Shown: positions 43,654-51,888, numbered from the stretch's first letter. The stretch: 64,000 nucleotides of DNA from Oleispira antarctica RB-8 (GCA_000967895.1 FO203512.1:879582-943581); one strand, 5' to 3'. Program-made: numbers and translations. Notes: a model not told the origin generated them from the sequence alone.

Positions 43654-43681
43654 TTGACAGTCAGATATATAGGATATATCT
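43654..43681 (+). promoter_or_regulatory. Early lytic promoter overlapped by palindromic operator
   Basis: TTGACA (43654-43659) and TATCTT (43677-43682) are spaced 17 bp, a good sigma-70 promoter pointing to the early operon. A perfect inverted repeat AGATATAT-AGG-ATATATCT (43663-43681) overlaps it. Related AT-rich sites are nearby (CCTATATGTAGG near 43750; CCATATAGGGG near 43773). Binding by the CI-like repressor would block early transcription. Confidence 0.7.
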
Positions 43682-43790
43682 TTCTATCATCCGATATATG
43701 GGATGAGTTCTTAAAAGGTTCGCAGATGTTCCTAATAGTAGACTCTTTTCCTATATGTAGGCCAGTAATTAACCATATAGGGGACGAAAA

Positions 43791-44012
43791 ATGACACTTC
43801 TGTCACAAAAACGCTTGAATACTCATCAGACGGCCGAATTTTTGGGGGTGACTGGGAAGACTGTATCGAAATGGCGTGATGCAGGCGTAATGCCAAAGCC
43901 TATGCGCTTGGGCCTTAGCGAATACTGGTTAGAAAGCCAGCTTGAAGCATGGGTTGCCGAGCAAAACCCGCACTTAGTTGAAGCCAAGCCACAATCAGCA
44001 ATCACTCAATAA
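43791..44012 (+). CDS. Excisionase/Cro-like HTH protein (MerR-like HTH_17)
   Basis: The product is 73 aa. The winged HTH is TAEFLGVTGKTVSKWRDAGVMPKPMRLGLSEYWLESQLEAWV, typical of AlpA/excisionase proteins that bend DNA or repress repressor genes. It is the first gene of the rightward early operon, the position of cox or cro in P2-like phages. A related protein lies at 44484-44798. Confidence 0.8.
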   Translation: MTLLSQKRLNTHQTAEFLGVTGKTVSKWRDAGVMPKPMRLGLSEYWLESQLEAWVAEQNPHLVEAKPQSAITQ

Positions 44013-44035
44013 ACCCTCTTTAAACGGAATTAATT

Positions 44036-44470
44036 ATGAGCATGTTACTAAAAAACCACCTTAACGCAGTTGCCCCCGCATTGGGCATGATCCCAATGAG
44101 CTTTGAAATTCACTATGACGAAAGCGAAGAAGAAAACTTCAACGAATCATGGGCAGAGGCTTTTTCTGAATTGCGCCGCCTTGAAGTTTGCATGGTCGGA
44201 TATGTGCTAACCAAGTTTGAAGACGGCTTTAAAGAAAGCGTTGGCAAAACCGTTGTTCTGTATGCCGAAGATTCACAAACTGAAAAATCAATAACCGACG
44301 TTATGTTTCAAATGGAATTAGACGTGGTTCATACCGGTGAAATGGGCGTGAAGTATGCCCGTGGAATTGAGCCAAGCTTTTTTGGCGTAGATCGTTTTAC
44401 CGAATTATTGATCAGTGATCTTAAAGACATAAACATTGTTAAAACCCACTCCATTGCAAGCGCACTTTAA
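44036..44470 (+). CDS. Early phage protein, unknown function
   Basis: The product is 144 aa, with Met residues at the start (ATG 44036 or 44042). It is acidic, with DESEEENFNESWAEAFSELRRLEVCMVGYVLTKFEDGFKESVGKTVVLYAEDSQ and IEPSFFGVDRFTELLISDL. No membrane segment or known motif is visible. Position after a Cox-like gene suggests an early regulatory or replication-support role. Confidence 0.6.
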   Translation: MSMLLKNHLNAVAPALGMIPMSFEIHYDESEEENFNESWAEAFSELRRLEVCMVGYVLTKFEDGFKESVGKTVVLYAEDSQTEKSITDVMFQMELDVVHTGEMGVKYARGIEPSFFGVDRFTELLISDLKDINIVKTHSIASAL

Positions 44471-44483
44471 AAAGGAATTCATC

Positions 44484-44798
44484 ATGTTAGCTATTGATCA
44501 AAATCCGCTGAATATTCTAGAGCAAAAGAAATACAACGTTAGCCAAGCGGCAGCACTTTTGGGCATGTCGAACGCTTCATTAAATCGATTACGTAGGAAA
44601 GGTGATGCGCCCAATGAAATTAGTATTGCTGGTAATACTCGTTTTTTAGAAAAAGATTTATTGAACTGGTTGATTGATCAAAACCCAAGACTAAAAGATC
44701 AGTTTGAATTGATGGAGTCGGCTAGAACCGCATTTTCAAGAAGTGCGGCCCGTGCAAACAAAGCAAAAAACAAAGCAGCATTAAAGGCGGTGAAGTAA
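44484..44798 (+). CDS. Second MerR-like HTH protein
   Basis: The product is 104 aa from ATG 44484, preceded by AAAAGGAATT. The HTH is YNVSQAAALLGMSNASLNRLRRKGDAPNEISIAGNTRFLEKDLLNWLIDQNPRL, closely parallel to the protein at 43791-44012 (both end in W-[VL]-x-[ED]QNP-x-L). The C-terminal part is Ala/Lys-rich and basic. It may be a duplicated Cox-like gene. It shares a base with the next start. Confidence 0.78.
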   Translation: MLAIDQNPLNILEQKKYNVSQAAALLGMSNASLNRLRRKGDAPNEISIAGNTRFLEKDLLNWLIDQNPRLKDQFELMESARTAFSRSAARANKAKNKAALKAVK

Positions 44799-45304
44799 TG
44801 GGAATGACAATGCCGATGCCTATTAAATTTATTGATGGTCAGGCGCTTATTTCGTATGACTTGCGAATTCGTGAAGGGTTGGTGAAGCCTAAAAGAATAC
44901 TTGGCTTTTGTTGGCTTATTGAAAAGGACTGCCCCGAGTGGTGGGAAGGGATGGCATTTTTTCCGTTTGGTGATTGCTATAGCCAAACTCTGGGCCGTCT
45001 TTGTTATGAAAATACTCACGGAATGCAAATAACATACTTTCTATTCGAGAATGGTTTTCCATTTGGTTTTTATGAATCAGAGCGGGAGGCAATACAGTTT
45101 CAAATAAATAATCACCGTAAATGTATTTCGGGCTTGGAAAATAAAATTGAAGATCGCAAGGGCGTTTTTTGCATTCATGAATATGCGAGAAGTTTAAGCA
45201 TATTTAAGAGAGAACTTAGGTTATTTAAGGGTCTTAGAACTCGTTATAAAAAGAATCAAAAGCGTTTGGCAGAACTAGAATATTTAGATGAATGGCCATT
45301 TTGA
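44798..45304 (+). CDS. Early phage protein, unknown function
   Basis: The product is 168 aa. It starts on the last base of the preceding stop. It has a GWRxx-like region CPEWWEGMAFFPFGDCYSQTLGRLCYENTHGMQITYFLFENGFPFGFYE and a basic helical C-terminus (LRLFKGLRTRYKKNQKRLAELEYLDEWPF). No catalytic motif is recognised. It is in the early operon between HTH genes and gene A. Confidence 0.6.
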   Translation: MGMTMPMPIKFIDGQALISYDLRIREGLVKPKRILGFCWLIEKDCPEWWEGMAFFPFGDCYSQTLGRLCYENTHGMQITYFLFENGFPFGFYESEREAIQFQINNHRKCISGLENKIEDRKGVFCIHEYARSLSIFKRELRLFKGLRTRYKKNQKRLAELEYLDEWPF

Positions 45305-45331
45305 AATGAGAATATTAAAGGCGGTGAAGTG

Positions 45332-45604
45332 ATGGGTGCTACAAAGTTAAGTTTTAAGTCAAAGGGCATGGTGAACAGTATTCGCGTTCAGGGCGGTCAT
45401 GGTTTACCGCCGAATGTGCTTGCTGTTTTTTCAAATGATACGGCGGGAGTTTCGGTTGAGCCAAATGCAGTTCGTTGTTTTGTTGAACAGCGTATTTTGA
45501 CCATGGGTGATATGCAAATATTTTTAGATGATTCGGCTATTAAGCAAGTTCATTATTTTTTAAGCGCGCAATTTAAAGCGCGTGATATTTATTGGGGTTG
45601 TTAG
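45332..45604 (+). CDS. Small early phage protein, unknown function
   Basis: The product is 90 aa from ATG 45332. The core is NSIRVQGGHGLPPNVLAVFSNDTAGVSVEPNAVRCFVEQRILTMGDMQIFLDDSAIKQV. It is beta-rich and has no membrane helix. Two hairpin terminators follow. No family recognised. Confidence 0.55.
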   Translation: MGATKLSFKSKGMVNSIRVQGGHGLPPNVLAVFSNDTAGVSVEPNAVRCFVEQRILTMGDMQIFLDDSAIKQVHYFLSAQFKARDIYWGC

Positions 45605-45660
45605 CCATAGCGCTAACTGCCTTTTTTTATTTTCGGTTTTGCTCTTTATAGAGCGTTTTT
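45600..45660 (+). terminator. Tandem intrinsic terminators
   Basis: Two hairpins lie in a row. GTTAGC/GCTAAC (45600-45617) is followed by T7 at 45622-45628. GCTCT/AGAGC (45641-45654) is followed by T5. They separate the small early genes from the zinc-ribbon and gene A transcript. Confidence 0.75.
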
Positions 45661-45693
45661 ATTTTTATTTGGTTTTATTCGTTGGGGTGTTTT

Positions 45694-46182
45694 ATGGGTT
45701 ATATCTCTGTTGTTTGTACCAATCCTGATTGTGCATTAGAAACCACTCGCTTAGAAGATACCGAATGGTGCCCAAAATGCGGTGATTATACTCAGCCAGT
45801 CGCGGGTTTTAATAGCCAGGCAACCCCCGTTGCACCAATGGTCAATAATAATATATCTCCTGAGTTGCTGCGTTCAATTGCTAACTCAAAACCGATTGAG
45901 TTTGACGGCCATGATTTGACGTTCATCTATTCATTATTAGATAAAAAGCAAAGCGAGTATTTACAGGGCGTAATTAAGTTAGAGACTACTAATGAGAACG
46001 CCAGAAGTACGAAAGAATATTTTGATCTTTGTCAGGGGTTTGAGCATGCAATGAAGATTATGCAGTTGATTAATGAAGAATTTAAAAAGCAACGCGCAAA
46101 ATCAGAAATTCACCGCCGCATGACGGGATTTTATTCAACGCCTGAAAATATTAAAAAATCTAACTTGGTTGGTGTTGCGTAA
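45694..46182 (+). CDS. Zinc-ribbon early phage protein
   Basis: The product is 162 aa from ATG 45694. The N-terminal four-Cys ribbon is TNPDCALETTRLEDTEWCPKCGDYTQP. The rest is helical (LLDKKQSEYLQGVIKLETTNENARSTKEYFDLCQGFEHAMKIMQLINEEFKKQRA). It shares its last base with the gene A start, so it is translationally coupled to it. A DNA- or protein-binding accessory of replication is possible. Confidence 0.6.
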   Translation: MGYISVVCTNPDCALETTRLEDTEWCPKCGDYTQPVAGFNSQATPVAPMVNNNISPELLRSIANSKPIEFDGHDLTFIYSLLDKKQSEYLQGVIKLETTNENARSTKEYFDLCQGFEHAMKIMQLINEEFKKQRAKSEIHRRMTGFYSTPENIKKSNLVGVA

Positions 46183-48179
46183 TGGCTGTTATAGAAAATC
46201 TTGCTGAATACGCATTAGTCAGCGCACCAAAAGCAAAATATCCTGATTTCTGGCTGGGTGAGGCTAAGAAGCTTGCTAATCGTTGTAATAAATATTATTC
46301 AACAGCGCTTGTGAATGAATGGCAGCGTGTTGCTAAAAATAAAAGTCTTAAGGATGCCAATATTCGTTTAAAGAAACTTCAAGAAAGTTTTAAGTTTGGT
46401 GACTTCGTAATTACTGATACTCAAGACGAAGCCGTTTCTGATTATGCCAATACGCTTTCAATTAAGTGCATTACCATTTTAGCTAATTACATGCAATTTG
46501 GTGATGAAGAAAAAGCCGTTCAGCACATTCAAAACGTATGTGATCGCCATGAGTTATCAGAAGATTTAGAAACCGTGGTGAAGCGCGGTGAATTTCGCGG
46601 CTTTGCATTACGCTTGCAAGACGCTAAATGGTGGCGCGGTAAAATCAAACGTTTTTCGGCCCGCCGTATCGAAAAGATTTCACGCGAACTGGGTTTTATT
46701 AATAAAGCCCGTTCAATGTATTGTTCAGAAGTTGGCAAACGTGAGCACAAGCGTTCAAAGCAATTAGGTTTTGAACACATGGAAAACGTGGTTTTAGAAA
46801 ACAACGTTGGTGATCAATATACCCTTGCTGATCTTGCAGAATTGAGTAATTCAAACCCTGCTATTCGTAGAGCTGAATTGATGGTGAGAATCGCAGGCTT
46901 TGAGCAGTACGCAAAAGAACGCCAATTTAATGCTTGGTTTTTCACAATTACTTGTCCATCAAAATACCACTCTCATCACTTGAGCGGTCATAGAAATAAA
47001 AAGTTTCAGGGCTCTGGTCAAAAAGAAGCACAAGATTATCTTTGCAAACTTTGGGCAAAATTTCGTTCTAAAGCTAAGCGCATTACAAAAGACAAAGACG
47101 AAGAGTGGGAGTTTTTCGGCTTTCGTGTTGCAGAGCCTCATCATGATGCTACACCGCATTGGCATCTTCTTTTATTTATAAACCCGCGTCATGAAAGTGA
47201 AGTGCGTTCTTTTTTGCGTAAATACGCAATGGAAGAAGACGGCAATGAGCGCGGCGCTTATAAAGCACGTTTTGATGAAACCAAAATCAAGCAGGGTTTG
47301 AACGAAGCCACAGGCAAGGAATATTCTGCGGCGGGTTATATCGCTAAATATGTTGCTAAAAACATTGATGGTGAGCATGTCGATGTTGATACCTATGGCG
47401 AGGATGCCAGGGCAAGCGCGCAAAGTATTGTCGGTTGGTCGTCACGTAATGGCTTGCGTCAATTTCAGCAAGTAGGCGGGCCAAAGGTTAGCCAATGGCG
47501 CGAGCTTAGAAGACTAGCGAATATTTCAGAAGAAGACGAAGCGGAAATGAGCCCTCTTTTAAAATCGGCCATCGATAAGTTAGAAAGCTTTGAACATGCA
47601 GCAGATGCTTGGTGCTGGTATTGCCGTTTTTCTGATCAACATGGTTTGTCACTTTATAAAATCGCTAAAACGGTTGATGACATTATTGAATCAGTTGATA
47701 CCGAAACGGGCGAAGTGTTCCCACTAACCCTGCAAAAACCAAGTGTGAATTATTACGGCGAATTTATAGATCAAATAAAAGGCATTGATTTAAGCCTTAA
47801 CTTTTTGCCCGAAGGTTTTCCGTATCCGGTTGAAGATAATCAGTCTAACCACATTCGTCAGAAAACCCGCTTCTACGATTGGACCATTATTAACGCCACG
47901 AAAGCCGAAGCGGCAGAAGTGCGCGCAACTAACGTTGCTAAGAAGCTGGCAATGAATGAAGCAAAGCTTGGAGAAGCGGTTGCGGTTGCTGATGACTTGC
48001 TAACGGCTTTGGTGGTTGCTGCTCCTGAATCTTTTGATCTTGATCTTGAGTCTCTTGATTTTAAAGCGCTTTGCGCGCCTTGGACTGGTGTCAATAACTG
48101 TACTGGGTCGGTTGAAGGCTTCGGACAGAAACCCGAAGCCCAGCAACAACAAACTCTTTTTGATTTGAATAGGCCGTAA
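46182..48179 (+). CDS. Replication gene A, rolling-circle initiation endonuclease
   Basis: The product is 665 aa, close to P2 gpA in length. It contains the HUH motif PHWHLLLFIN (His near residues 325 and 327) and the paired-Tyr region YSAAGYIAKYVAKN (about residues 381-393). It also has the upstream conserved WFFTITCPSKYHS. The enzyme nicks one strand at the origin and stays covalently attached to initiate rolling-circle replication. The origin itself, usually inside gene A, was not identified. It is preceded by the zinc-ribbon gene and followed by CsrA and methyltransferase genes. Confidence 0.93.
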   Translation: MAVIENLAEYALVSAPKAKYPDFWLGEAKKLANRCNKYYSTALVNEWQRVAKNKSLKDANIRLKKLQESFKFGDFVITDTQDEAVSDYANTLSIKCITILANYMQFGDEEKAVQHIQNVCDRHELSEDLETVVKRGEFRGFALRLQDAKWWRGKIKRFSARRIEKISRELGFINKARSMYCSEVGKREHKRSKQLGFEHMENVVLENNVGDQYTLADLAELSNSNPAIRRAELMVRIAGFEQYAKERQFNAWFFTITCPSKYHSHHLSGHRNKKFQGSGQKEAQDYLCKLWAKFRSKAKRITKDKDEEWEFFGFRVAEPHHDATPHWHLLLFINPRHESEVRSFLRKYAMEEDGNERGAYKARFDETKIKQGLNEATGKEYSAAGYIAKYVAKNIDGEHVDVDTYGEDARASAQSIVGWSSRNGLRQFQQVGGPKVSQWRELRRLANISEEDEAEMSPLLKSAIDKLESFEHAADAWCWYCRFSDQHGLSLYKIAKTVDDIIESVDTETGEVFPLTLQKPSVNYYGEFIDQIKGIDLSLNFLPEGFPYPVEDNQSNHIRQKTRFYDWTIINATKAEAAEVRATNVAKKLAMNEAKLGEAVAVADDLLTALVVAAPESFDLDLESLDFKALCAPWTGVNNCTGSVEGFGQKPEAQQQQTLFDLNRP

Positions 48180-48184
48180 AAATA

Positions 48185-48433
48185 ATGAAAAACACGCAAC
48201 TGAATATTCCTATTAGACGCTTAGATGCAATCGAGATTGCCGCATTAGAGCCAATGGTGAAAGCCGCGTACCTAAAACGATTAAAAATCCAGCGCCCAAA
48301 TTTATTTGAAGGGGTTTTGCGCCTGGTCACAATTGAAGAAACTCGTTTATTGGTTAATAAGGCGAAAGCCAGCGGCCAAGAAGACTTTGTAATTAGATCT
48401 ATAAACAACGCAATGGAGAAAGCAGAATGTTAA
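48185..48433 (+). CDS. Small phage protein before CsrA homologue
   Basis: The product is 82 aa. It is basic and helical ([49 protein letters not shown]). It overlaps the start of the CsrA homologue by 7 bp, indicating coupling. No motif recognised; DNA or RNA binding is possible from charge. Confidence 0.55.
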   Translation: MKNTQLNIPIRRLDAIEIAALEPMVKAAYLKRLKIQRPNLFEGVLRLVTIEETRLLVNKAKASGQEDFVIRSINNAMEKAEC

Positions 48434-48771
48434 TTTTAACTCGTAGAGTCGGTGAAGCCTTGGTGATCGGTGATGATTTAAGAATAGTGGTCGATTCGAT
48501 AGGTTTAGGTGACGTCAGATTTACAGTAATTGATATTTCAAAGATTGGTAATGGTGGCGAATGGGCTGCTTATTCTGATTTTGGTGAGTGCTATATATTA
48601 AACAAAGAACTTAAAATTAATTTTCTTAGCGTGAAAGGCAGTCAAGTGAAGATCGGCATTGATGCACCTAAATCAATTTCAGTTCACCGTGAAGAAATTT
48701 ATAAAAAGATTCAGGCCGAAAAACCAGAACGAATCACGCTTTCAAAGCGTGGCTTGGAAATGATGGGTTAA
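48427..48771 (+). CDS. CsrA/RsmA-family RNA-binding protein with internal insertion
   Basis: The product is 114 aa, against about 60 for canonical CsrA. Residues 1-20 ([20 protein letters not shown]) match CsrA strands 1-2, with L4, R6 and R7 present. Residues about 60-98 (start [20 protein letters not shown], then [20 protein letters not shown]) match strands 3-5 and the helix, with the RNA-binding Arg kept in VHREE. Between them lies an extra segment of about 40 residues whose first half, [16 protein letters not shown], resembles a second copy of strands 3-4. CsrA dimers bind GGA motifs near ribosome binding sites. RsmN-type proteins also carry an insertion, but a shorter one. Location between gene A and the membrane protein gene indicates an early phage function. 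Confidence 0.88.
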   Translation: MLILTRRVGEALVIGDDLRIVVDSIGLGDVRFTVIDISKIGNGGEWAAYSDFGECYILNKELKINFLSVKGSQVKIGIDAPKSISVHREEIYKKIQAEKPERITLSKRGLEMMG

Positions 48772-48795
48772 TCACGTTTAAAAATGGAATTTAAT

Positions 48796-49734
48796 ATGAC
48801 TACGTTCAAAATTAAAAATATGACTTTTTCGAAGCTGGGCTTGCTGATCGTAGCCGCTGGCCTATTTTCAGTATCGGTTTATAGCGAAGTTATGTTGTTC
48901 ACTTCGGTATTTCAAGCGAATGCTGAAAAGCTGTTGGCGGGTACGTTTGCTTTTTTCGTTGTATTGGCACAAATAGTTTTTGCAGATCAAGCCGCATTTT
49001 GGCGCAGTAGAAAAAACGATTTATTAGCGGGCCTGTGTGGGTTGGCTGTACTGGTCTTAATGACTGTATCGGTTGCGGGTTCTGTTTTCTTTTTTGAAAG
49101 TGGTTATAACGAAATGAAACAAAAACAAAACACCAGCGGCATGGGTTATCAGTTGGCCGTTGAATTGATCAACAGCAAGAAAAACACCATTGCAGGTTTG
49201 AAAGCGAATGCTGAAAAATCAGAGCAGGCGGGCAACGCTTGGGACGCTGGGCAAAAACGATTGAAAGCGGTTGAAGTAGAAAACGAACTGGCCGCGTTGA
49301 TCTTATCATTGCGTGATAACAAAGCCGAAGCCGTGGGCAGCGCTTCGGCCATGGTGGGCATTCTTGAATCCTATCGATTTATCGCATGGTTCATCTTTGC
49401 CGCTATTGCTGATTTTGTGCCCGTACTGGCCGTGGTGTTGTTGCGTCTTTGCCCTGTTAAAGAAAGCCCTGCCAAGGAAACAAAACAGGAAGCAAAACAA
49501 ACGAACAAAACAAAACAGCCAGCAAAACAAAACGAAAACAAAACAGTAAAAACGAATGCAATAGCAAAACAAAAATTAAGGCATGTGATCGAGATGCGTC
49601 AAGCCGTACCCAGTGTACGTGAAGCCAAAAAATTGGGTTTCAGCTATGCAGCATTCAAAGCAGAAATTGAAGCCTTGGTTGAAGATAGATTTTTAACAAA
49701 ACGCGAAAGCGGAAAAGGGTGGGAAGTAGCATGA
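48796..49734 (+). CDS. Four-helix membrane protein with Lys/Gln linker and C-terminal winged-helix-like segment
   Basis: The product is 312 aa from ATG 48796. Three N-terminal hydrophobic helices (residues about 10-105) are followed by a helical extracytoplasmic or coiled region (LKANAEKSEQAGNAWDAGQKRLKAVEVENELAAL). A fourth helix follows (YRFIAWFIFAAIADFVPVLAVVLL). A Lys/Gln/Thr-rich low-complexity linker, encoded by repeated AAACAAAACA-like DNA, leads to a short C-terminal segment (SVREAKKLGFSYAAFKAEIEALVEDRFL) that looks like a DNA-binding helix-turn-helix. It shares 4 bp with the methyltransferase start. A membrane-tethered DNA-binding protein would be an unusual phage component; function unknown. 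Confidence 0.7.
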   Translation: MTTFKIKNMTFSKLGLLIVAAGLFSVSVYSEVMLFTSVFQANAEKLLAGTFAFFVVLAQIVFADQAAFWRSRKNDLLAGLCGLAVLVLMTVSVAGSVFFFESGYNEMKQKQNTSGMGYQLAVELINSKKNTIAGLKANAEKSEQAGNAWDAGQKRLKAVEVENELAALILSLRDNKAEAVGSASAMVGILESYRFIAWFIFAAIADFVPVLAVVLLRLCPVKESPAKETKQEAKQTNKTKQPAKQNENKTVKTNAIAKQKLRHVIEMRQAVPSVREAKKLGFSYAAFKAEIEALVEDRFLTKRESGKGWEVA

Positions 49735-50600
49735 TCGATGTTAAAAGCTATTTTTGTGGTGCTGGTTTGATGGACGTTGGTTTGATACAAGCTGGCGTTA
49801 ATATCAAACAATCTTTTGAAATCGATAAGAACGCTGTAAAAACTTACAAAGCAAATATTGGTGATCATGTTAAGCATTGTGATATTTCACAAGAATTAGT
49901 ACTTACACAAGATGGCTGTGATGTGATGGTTTTTACATACCCTTGCACTAAATACAGTTCAATAGCTGATATTCATCAAACAAGAACGGGTGATGAATTG
50001 TTTCTTCATGCGTTGCGCCATGTTGCCATTGAGCGGCCAGAAGTGTATTCCATTGAAAATGTACCAGGTATGAAAGCGTTTCCAATAGTCATGGAAGCAA
50101 TGACGAAAATGCCTGATTACTATGTGCAAGTATTTTGCCCTATTCAATCTGAATTGTGGTTACCGCAAAGAAGAAACCGTTTGATTATTTTTGGTAGCAA
50201 AAAACGCTTTGCCATACGTCCACCTGAAAACACACGGGCTATTTCATTGGCTGAAATATTAGAAAAAGAACCTAATGTGACATTACCAAAAGCAATTGCC
50301 GCGCGTATGGGTGGAAAATATAGAGACTTGCCAATTATTAGTGATCCGGCCAAAGGTGATATTGCTCCAACGTGTGTTGCTCATTACGCAAAAGATAAAA
50401 GCACGCGCTTAGTTGTTGATAAGCGTTTCCCGTTAGGGGTTCGGCCTTATTCAGTTAGAGAGTTCGCCCGTCTTCAAGGCTTGCCGGATTCTTTTGTTTT
50501 TCCTGTTTCTGATAGTTCAGCATATAAACAAATTGGAAACGGTGTTTCTGTTCAGGTCGGTGAATGGCTTGGAAAAGAAATAAAAAGATATTTTCATTAA
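49731..50600 (+). CDS. DNA (cytosine-5)-methyltransferase
   Basis: The product is 289 aa from ATG 49731, with an ATGA overlap to the preceding gene. C5-methyltransferase motifs appear in order: I SYFCGAGLMDVGLIQAGVN, IV VFTYPCTKYSS with catalytic Cys (PC followed by T instead of the usual Q), VI YSIENVPGM, VIII PQRRNRLIIFG, IX VREFARLQGLPDSFVF, and X AYKQIGNGVSVQVGEWL. The target-recognition region is short, and no restriction gene is linked. In phages such solitary enzymes protect against host restriction or act in regulation. A hairpin (AAGCGGG/CCCGCTT) lies just after the stop. Confidence 0.92.
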   Translation: MIDVKSYFCGAGLMDVGLIQAGVNIKQSFEIDKNAVKTYKANIGDHVKHCDISQELVLTQDGCDVMVFTYPCTKYSSIADIHQTRTGDELFLHALRHVAIERPEVYSIENVPGMKAFPIVMEAMTKMPDYYVQVFCPIQSELWLPQRRNRLIIFGSKKRFAIRPPENTRAISLAEILEKEPNVTLPKAIAARMGGKYRDLPIISDPAKGDIAPTCVAHYAKDKSTRLVVDKRFPLGVRPYSVREFARLQGLPDSFVFPVSDSSAYKQIGNGVSVQVGEWLGKEIKRYFH

Positions 50601-50657
50601 CCAAAATCAAGCGGGTTAATCCCCGCTTTAACCAAAAACCTAAAGTGAGTAAGTAAA

Positions 50658-51215
50658 ATGTACCAAGCAAACCAACCAGCAGCACAACCAATGAACGCAG
50701 CACAAAACGTGGTACCAATTTTCCAAATGAATGAAAACTTGGCTGCAGAAGCGGGCATTTCTGAATTTGTAGTCAATGGCGGCGCGTATAACTGCACGAT
50801 CCTAAAGGCCAAGTTCATTAAAGCTAAATCCACAGGCAGTGACGGTTTAGAAATTAGCGTGATTACTGATAGCGAATTGAAAGCCAATTACCTAAATATC
50901 TATTTCCGTAAAAATAATGGCGAATCGATTAAATCGGGTGAAGCCATGCTTTCGGGTATTATGTATTTAACCGGTATTCCTGCGTTAACTTCAACGCAGC
51001 AAAACGGCGAATTTTTCGCGCTTGAATTAGAAGGTCAGAATCTTGGTTTATTCTTGCAAAAGTCGTTTTATAAAAAAACAGGGGGCGGTGAAGGCGCCAA
51101 CTTTGATATTGCCATGCCGTTTCAAACGGGCAGCTTGTTAACACCAGAAGAAGCCATGCAAGGCAAGGCTGCCGAAACAATTAAAAAAATGATCGCTGAT
51201 TACCGCGATAAATAG
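50658..51215 (+). CDS. Phage protein, possible ssDNA-binding (DUF669-like)
   Basis: The product is 185 aa. A Gln/Ala-rich start leads to a beta-rich domain (ISEFVVNGGAYNCTILKAKFIKAKSTGSDGLEISVITDSELKANYLNIYFRKNNGES). A second segment (LTGIPALTSTQQNGEFFALELEGQNLGLFLQKSFYK) and a helical C-terminus follow. The length and pattern resemble DUF669-like phage ssDNA-binding proteins, but I cannot confirm the family. It is the last gene of the early operon, followed by a terminator. Confidence 0.55.
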   Translation: MYQANQPAAQPMNAAQNVVPIFQMNENLAAEAGISEFVVNGGAYNCTILKAKFIKAKSTGSDGLEISVITDSELKANYLNIYFRKNNGESIKSGEAMLSGIMYLTGIPALTSTQQNGEFFALELEGQNLGLFLQKSFYKKTGGGEGANFDIAMPFQTGSLLTPEEAMQGKAAETIKKMIADYRDK

Positions 51216-51232
51216 CGAACATTAGTAAAAAC

Positions 51233-51277
51233 AAAGCCCGCCTGGTTAACCTCTAATTAGCCAGCGCGGGCTTTTTT
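51233..51277 (+). terminator. Intrinsic terminator of early operon
   Basis: AGCCCGC (51235-51241) pairs with GCGGGCT (51266-51272) and is followed by T5. It also lies just beyond the convergent XRE gene. Confidence 0.85.
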
Positions 51278-51305
51278 GTATCAGTCTGTTTTGGTCGCGG
51301 TTTTT

Positions 51306-51668
51306 CTACTGTGCCAGTTTTAAAGCTTGTTTTGCTAAGTTATCAAAAATATCACGTTGTTTAGCGCTGAGTGATGAGTACTCACGAATCCAAGATGCTT
51401 TAGCAGGTGACTCAATTTCTAGCATGTGCTCAATTGAAACGCCGGTTAATTGTTCAAGTTTTTTGATCTGGCTTAGGGTGTATTCATTTTTGCCGCGTTC
51501 AACACGGCTTATATGATCTTTTGAGCAGTTTAGAGCGGTTGCAAGTTGTGATTGATACATTCCGAGCCATTCAAGGCGAATGCTCGCTAAATGCTTGCCT
51601 GTGTCCTTGTGGTTCCAAGTGTCGGCATTGTCTTGATTCGTATTGTAACTACGGGTTTGTGAAATCAC
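51306..51668 (-). CDS. XRE-family helix-turn-helix regulator
   Basis: The product is 120 aa. The HTH is LASIRLEWLGMYQSQLATALNCSKDHISRVERGKNEYTLSQIKKLEQLTGVSIEHML. The N-terminal extension is polar and unstructured. It is transcribed opposite to the early and late genes. In P2-like phages a second XRE regulator here may control a small accessory locus. Target unknown. Confidence 0.82.
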   Translation of the reverse strand: MISQTRSYNTNQDNADTWNHKDTGKHLASIRLEWLGMYQSQLATALNCSKDHISRVERGKNEYTLSQIKKLEQLTGVSIEHMLEIESPAKASWIREYSSLSAKQRDIFDNLAKQALKLAQ

Positions 51669-51888
51669 TTAAACAGCCTAAAGCATATATGCGTTTAGTT
51701 TAGCTAACATTTTCAATCACGCGCTTCTGTGCGCCCTAAAGTTGTTTTTTATCTGTATTATCCATACCAAGCATTAGAAGCTATTTTATCAATAGCGATT
51801 GAATGTTGTTGATTTTACGCGTGTGAATAGTGCTAATGCTGAAATGGAAACATGTAGATAATGTACAAAAGGTTCAAGGATTAACGGA

